Origin: Syntrophaceae bacterium
GTDB taxonomy: Bacteria > Desulfobacterota > Syntrophia > Syntrophales > Smithellaceae
Assembly: GCA_025355345.1 (NCBI GenBank)
Contig: JANXZU010000055.1
Location: 1-49,496, forward strand
DNA: 49,496 nucleotides
Direction: 5' to 3'
Shown here one piece after another: positions 47,218 to 49,496 of the stretch; the stretch's first letter is position 1; each line of letters starts with the position of its first letter. The position numbers were made by a program, and so were the translations under genes. The notes below the pieces were generated by a model that was given only the letters and a program-made list of their open reading frames with translations, did not search any database and was not told the DNA's origin.

Positions 47218-48093
47218 CTATACCTTTTGCGGTTGGGGTTTACCCAAAATGCCGTAGGGGCGGACAATCAGTAAAACCAAAAGCAGACTGAAGGCCACAA
47301 AATCACGGTAGGTCGAGGGGAAAAACGCCGCGACCATTATTTCCACAGTGGCTAAAATAAATCCGCCGATCATCGCGCCGCGGACATTGCCGATGCCGCC
47401 GACAACGGCGCAGATAAAGGCTTTCCAGCCGATCATGATGCCCATGTAAGGATCAATCACCGGATAGGCCAGGCCGTACATTACTCCTGCCGCGCCTCCC
47501 AATCCCGTGCCGATGGCAAAGGTCAGAGAAATAATTTTGTTTACCGGAACGCCCATCAGCGGTACAATGGTCTTATCCCAGGAAATGGCGCGCATGGCTA
47601 TGCCGGTTTTCGTACGGTGAACGATAAAATCCAAAACCAGCATCAGCACAAGCGATAGGACGATAACAATAATCTGCAAAGAAGAAATGGAAAGCGATCC
47701 GAAATTCCACGTTGTATTGGTAATCAGCTCTGGGATGTGCTGCGGATAAGGGCTAAGCGCCAGCGTGAAATTTTCCAGAAAAAGCCCGACACCGAGCGCG
47801 GTAATAATTGCCGATACGCGCGGGGCATTGCGCAGCGGCTTATAAGCCAGTCGTTCGATGAGAACACCCAGGCAGGCAACACCCAGCATGGATAAAAGCA
47901 GGGTAGGGACAAAAGAAAGATGGAGATAGACGGCAATCAGGAAACAGAAAAAAGCGCCGATCATAAAAAGATCGCCATGCGCGAAATTTATCATGGCCAG
48001 AATGCCATAGACCATGGTGTAACCCAGGGCGATCAGTGCGTAGATGCTGCCCAGTTGCAAAGCGTTTAAAAGTTGCTGAAAGATATAGATCAT
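47218..48093 (-). CDS. livH: branched-chain amino acid ABC transporter permease LivH
   Basis: GSIYALIALGYTMVYGILAMINFAHGDLFMIGA. Confidence 0.93.
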   Translation of the reverse strand: MIYIFQQLLNALQLGSIYALIALGYTMVYGILAMINFAHGDLFMIGAFFCFLIAVYLHLSFVPTLLLSMLGVACLGVLIERLAYKPLRNAPRVSAIITALGVGLFLENFTLALSPYPQHIPELITNTTWNFGSLSISSLQIIVIVLSLVLMLVLDFIVHRTKTGIAMRAISWDKTIVPLMGVPVNKIISLTFAIGTGLGGAAGVMYGLAYPVIDPYMGIMIGWKAFICAVVGGIGNVRGAMIGGFILATVEIMVAAFFPSTYRDFVAFSLLLVLLIVRPYGILGKPQPQKV

Positions 48094-48101
48094 TATTTAT
48101 G

Positions 48102-49274
48102 TCATGGTTTGGCGTTGGCAAACCACACAAACTTCCCATCCTTAATTTTGAGAATGACAGCGCTTTTGATCGGATCGCCGGAACCTTCTTTAAACTGCAT
48201 GCTGCCTGTGACACCATCATACTGGGGAATCTTAGCAAGAGCATCACGCAGAGCCTGACGATCGTTCTTGCCCGCGGTTTTGATTGCCTGCAACAGCAAT
48301 CCGAAAGAATCATAAGTCAGAGCGGCAACATCATCAGGCGTGCTGCCGTATTTAGCTTTGTAGCTTTCGATAAACTTCTTGGTGGCAGGAGTCGCGGCAT
48401 CGGCGGCATAATGCGTGCTGAAATAATAATCATTGCAATCTTTGCCGCAGAGCTTAAGTAGTTCTTCGCTGCCCCAGGAATCAGAGCCGATAAAGGGAAC
48501 GTTTATACCCAGGCGTTTGGCTTGCTGGATTTGCAGAGGCACTTCACTGTAATAATTGGGCAGAAAGATAATTTGCGGGGCGGCTTTTTTAATTTTGGTC
48601 AATTGAGAAGAAAAATCTTTGTCATTGGTGGTGTAGGTTTCAAACGCCACTACTTTGCCGCCATTTTTCTCATAGACTTCTTTAAAAATTTCAGCAATGC
48701 CTTTGTTGTATTCCGAAGCCACATCATAAAGCACAGCTGCCTTTTTCAATTTAAGATTGTCGAGAGTAAATTTTGCAACAACGCGTCCCTGAAAAGGATC
48801 AATAAAGCAGGCGCGGAAAACATATTTTTTGGAGGCATTGGTTTTGGAATCAAGCGATACTTTTGGCGCTGTTGACCAGGGGGTGATCAGGACAACTTTG
48901 CTTGATTCGGCAATTTCCGCTGCGGGCATGGTATAGCGGCTGACATTCGGCCCCACTATTGCCACAACATTTTTCTGTGTAATCAGCTTTTGCGCCGATG
49001 AGGCGGCCTGATCGGCTTTGCCGGCGTTATCTTCAATAATCAAATCGACCTTATATTTTTTATCGGCAAGCTGGATGCCGCCGTCTTTGTTGATTTCGGC
49101 AACAGCCATTTCAGCGGCGTTTTTGCAAGATGTGCCGACTGCCGGAACATCGCCGGTCAATTCTGCTATAACGCCGATTTTAATGGTGTTAGGATCATTT
49201 TTGCTGCAACTGATCAGAAAAACGGTAGAAATTAATAAGGTTATTGCTAAACAGAGGATGACCGATTTTTTCAT
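48102..49274 (-). CDS. livK: branched-chain amino acid-type ABC transporter substrate-binding lipoprotein
   Basis: lipobox FLISC; IKIGVIAELTGDVPAVGTSCKNAAEMAVAEIN. Confidence 0.92.
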   Translation of the reverse strand: MKKSVILCLAITLLISTVFLISCSKNDPNTIKIGVIAELTGDVPAVGTSCKNAAEMAVAEINKDGGIQLADKKYKVDLIIEDNAGKADQAASSAQKLITQKNVVAIVGPNVSRYTMPAAEIAESSKVVLITPWSTAPKVSLDSKTNASKKYVFRACFIDPFQGRVVAKFTLDNLKLKKAAVLYDVASEYNKGIAEIFKEVYEKNGGKVVAFETYTTNDKDFSSQLTKIKKAAPQIIFLPNYYSEVPLQIQQAKRLGINVPFIGSDSWGSEELLKLCGKDCNDYYFSTHYAADAATPATKKFIESYKAKYGSTPDDVAALTYDSFGLLLQAIKTAGKNDRQALRDALAKIPQYDGVTGSMQFKEGSGDPIKSAVILKIKDGKFVWFANAKP

Positions 49275-49311
49275 AAATTTATCTCCTTAAAGACGTAATA
49301 TTTATCCTGCG

Positions 49312-49340
49312 ATTATAAGGTAAGGTCACGGTACTGTCAA
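49312..49340 (-). promoter_or_regulatory. consensus sigma70 promoter of liv operon
   Basis: minus strand TTGACA-17 nt-TATAAT, exact consensus. Confidence 0.85.
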
Positions 49341-49433
49341 GGCAAAAGGTTCAAGGTGTAAGAAGCAAATAATATGTCCGGTTTATAGCACATAAACTGT
49401 CCTATTTGATAAGTTACCTATTGGAGGTAACGG

Positions 49434-49496
49434 ATGAAGCGGACAGAGATAATGCAGGAGAACCGGAAGATGCGATTTGAGGAAGTCTATGGAGGC
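49434..49496 (+). mobile_element. 5' end of putative ISNCY-type transposase, truncated by window
   Basis: SD TTGGAGGTAACGG then MKRTEIMQENRKMRFEEVYGG. Confidence 0.5.

Overview
The window looks like a chromosomal segment of an anaerobic bacterium, probably Desulfobacterota/Syntrophales-like (inferred from gene content only). It is dominated by a ~33 kb CoA-dependent catabolic island. The plus-strand arm (~0.65-20.6 kb) encodes: a PHP phosphoesterase; two copies of a [thiolase-like A - thiolase-like B - DUF35] module; an SCP2-SCP2-DUF35 protein; a DUF35-BKACE fusion; an acyl-CoA synthetase; an IpdAB-like CoA-transferase pair; a PP2C-like protein; a TetR regulator; two acyl-CoA dehydrogenases; two MaoC/FAS1-like hydratases; a ferredoxin-like protein; and a GMC flavoprotein. 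The minus-strand arm (33.4-27.5 kb) encodes an aldehyde:ferredoxin oxidoreductase, a transglutaminase-like protein, an SDR, a membrane-anchored unknown and a ChoD-like GMC oxidoreductase. The strongest non-obvious signal is a near-identical ~70-bp promoter/operator (TTGACA-N17-TAATGR plus the 20-bp imperfect palindrome TTGGTTGAACGTCCAATCAA). It occurs once upstream of each arm, at 530-600 and 33461-33521 (inverted), pointing inward. This suggests one TetR-type regulon bracketing the island. Gene content resembles the mycobacterial igr/cholesterol side-chain and IpdAB/ChoD toolkit in an anaerobic setting, but the substrate is not proven. The remainder holds housekeeping and peripheral genes: hypBA, a VIT/vWA protein, an RlmL-like methyltransferase, ECF sigma/anti-sigma, RluA, two sensor-domain proteins, tRNA-Gln(CTG) tail-to-tail with glnS, an ADC-like protein, an MBL-fold hydrolase and livKHMGF. 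There are also several families of interspersed palindromic repeats and the start of an IS transposase at the right edge.
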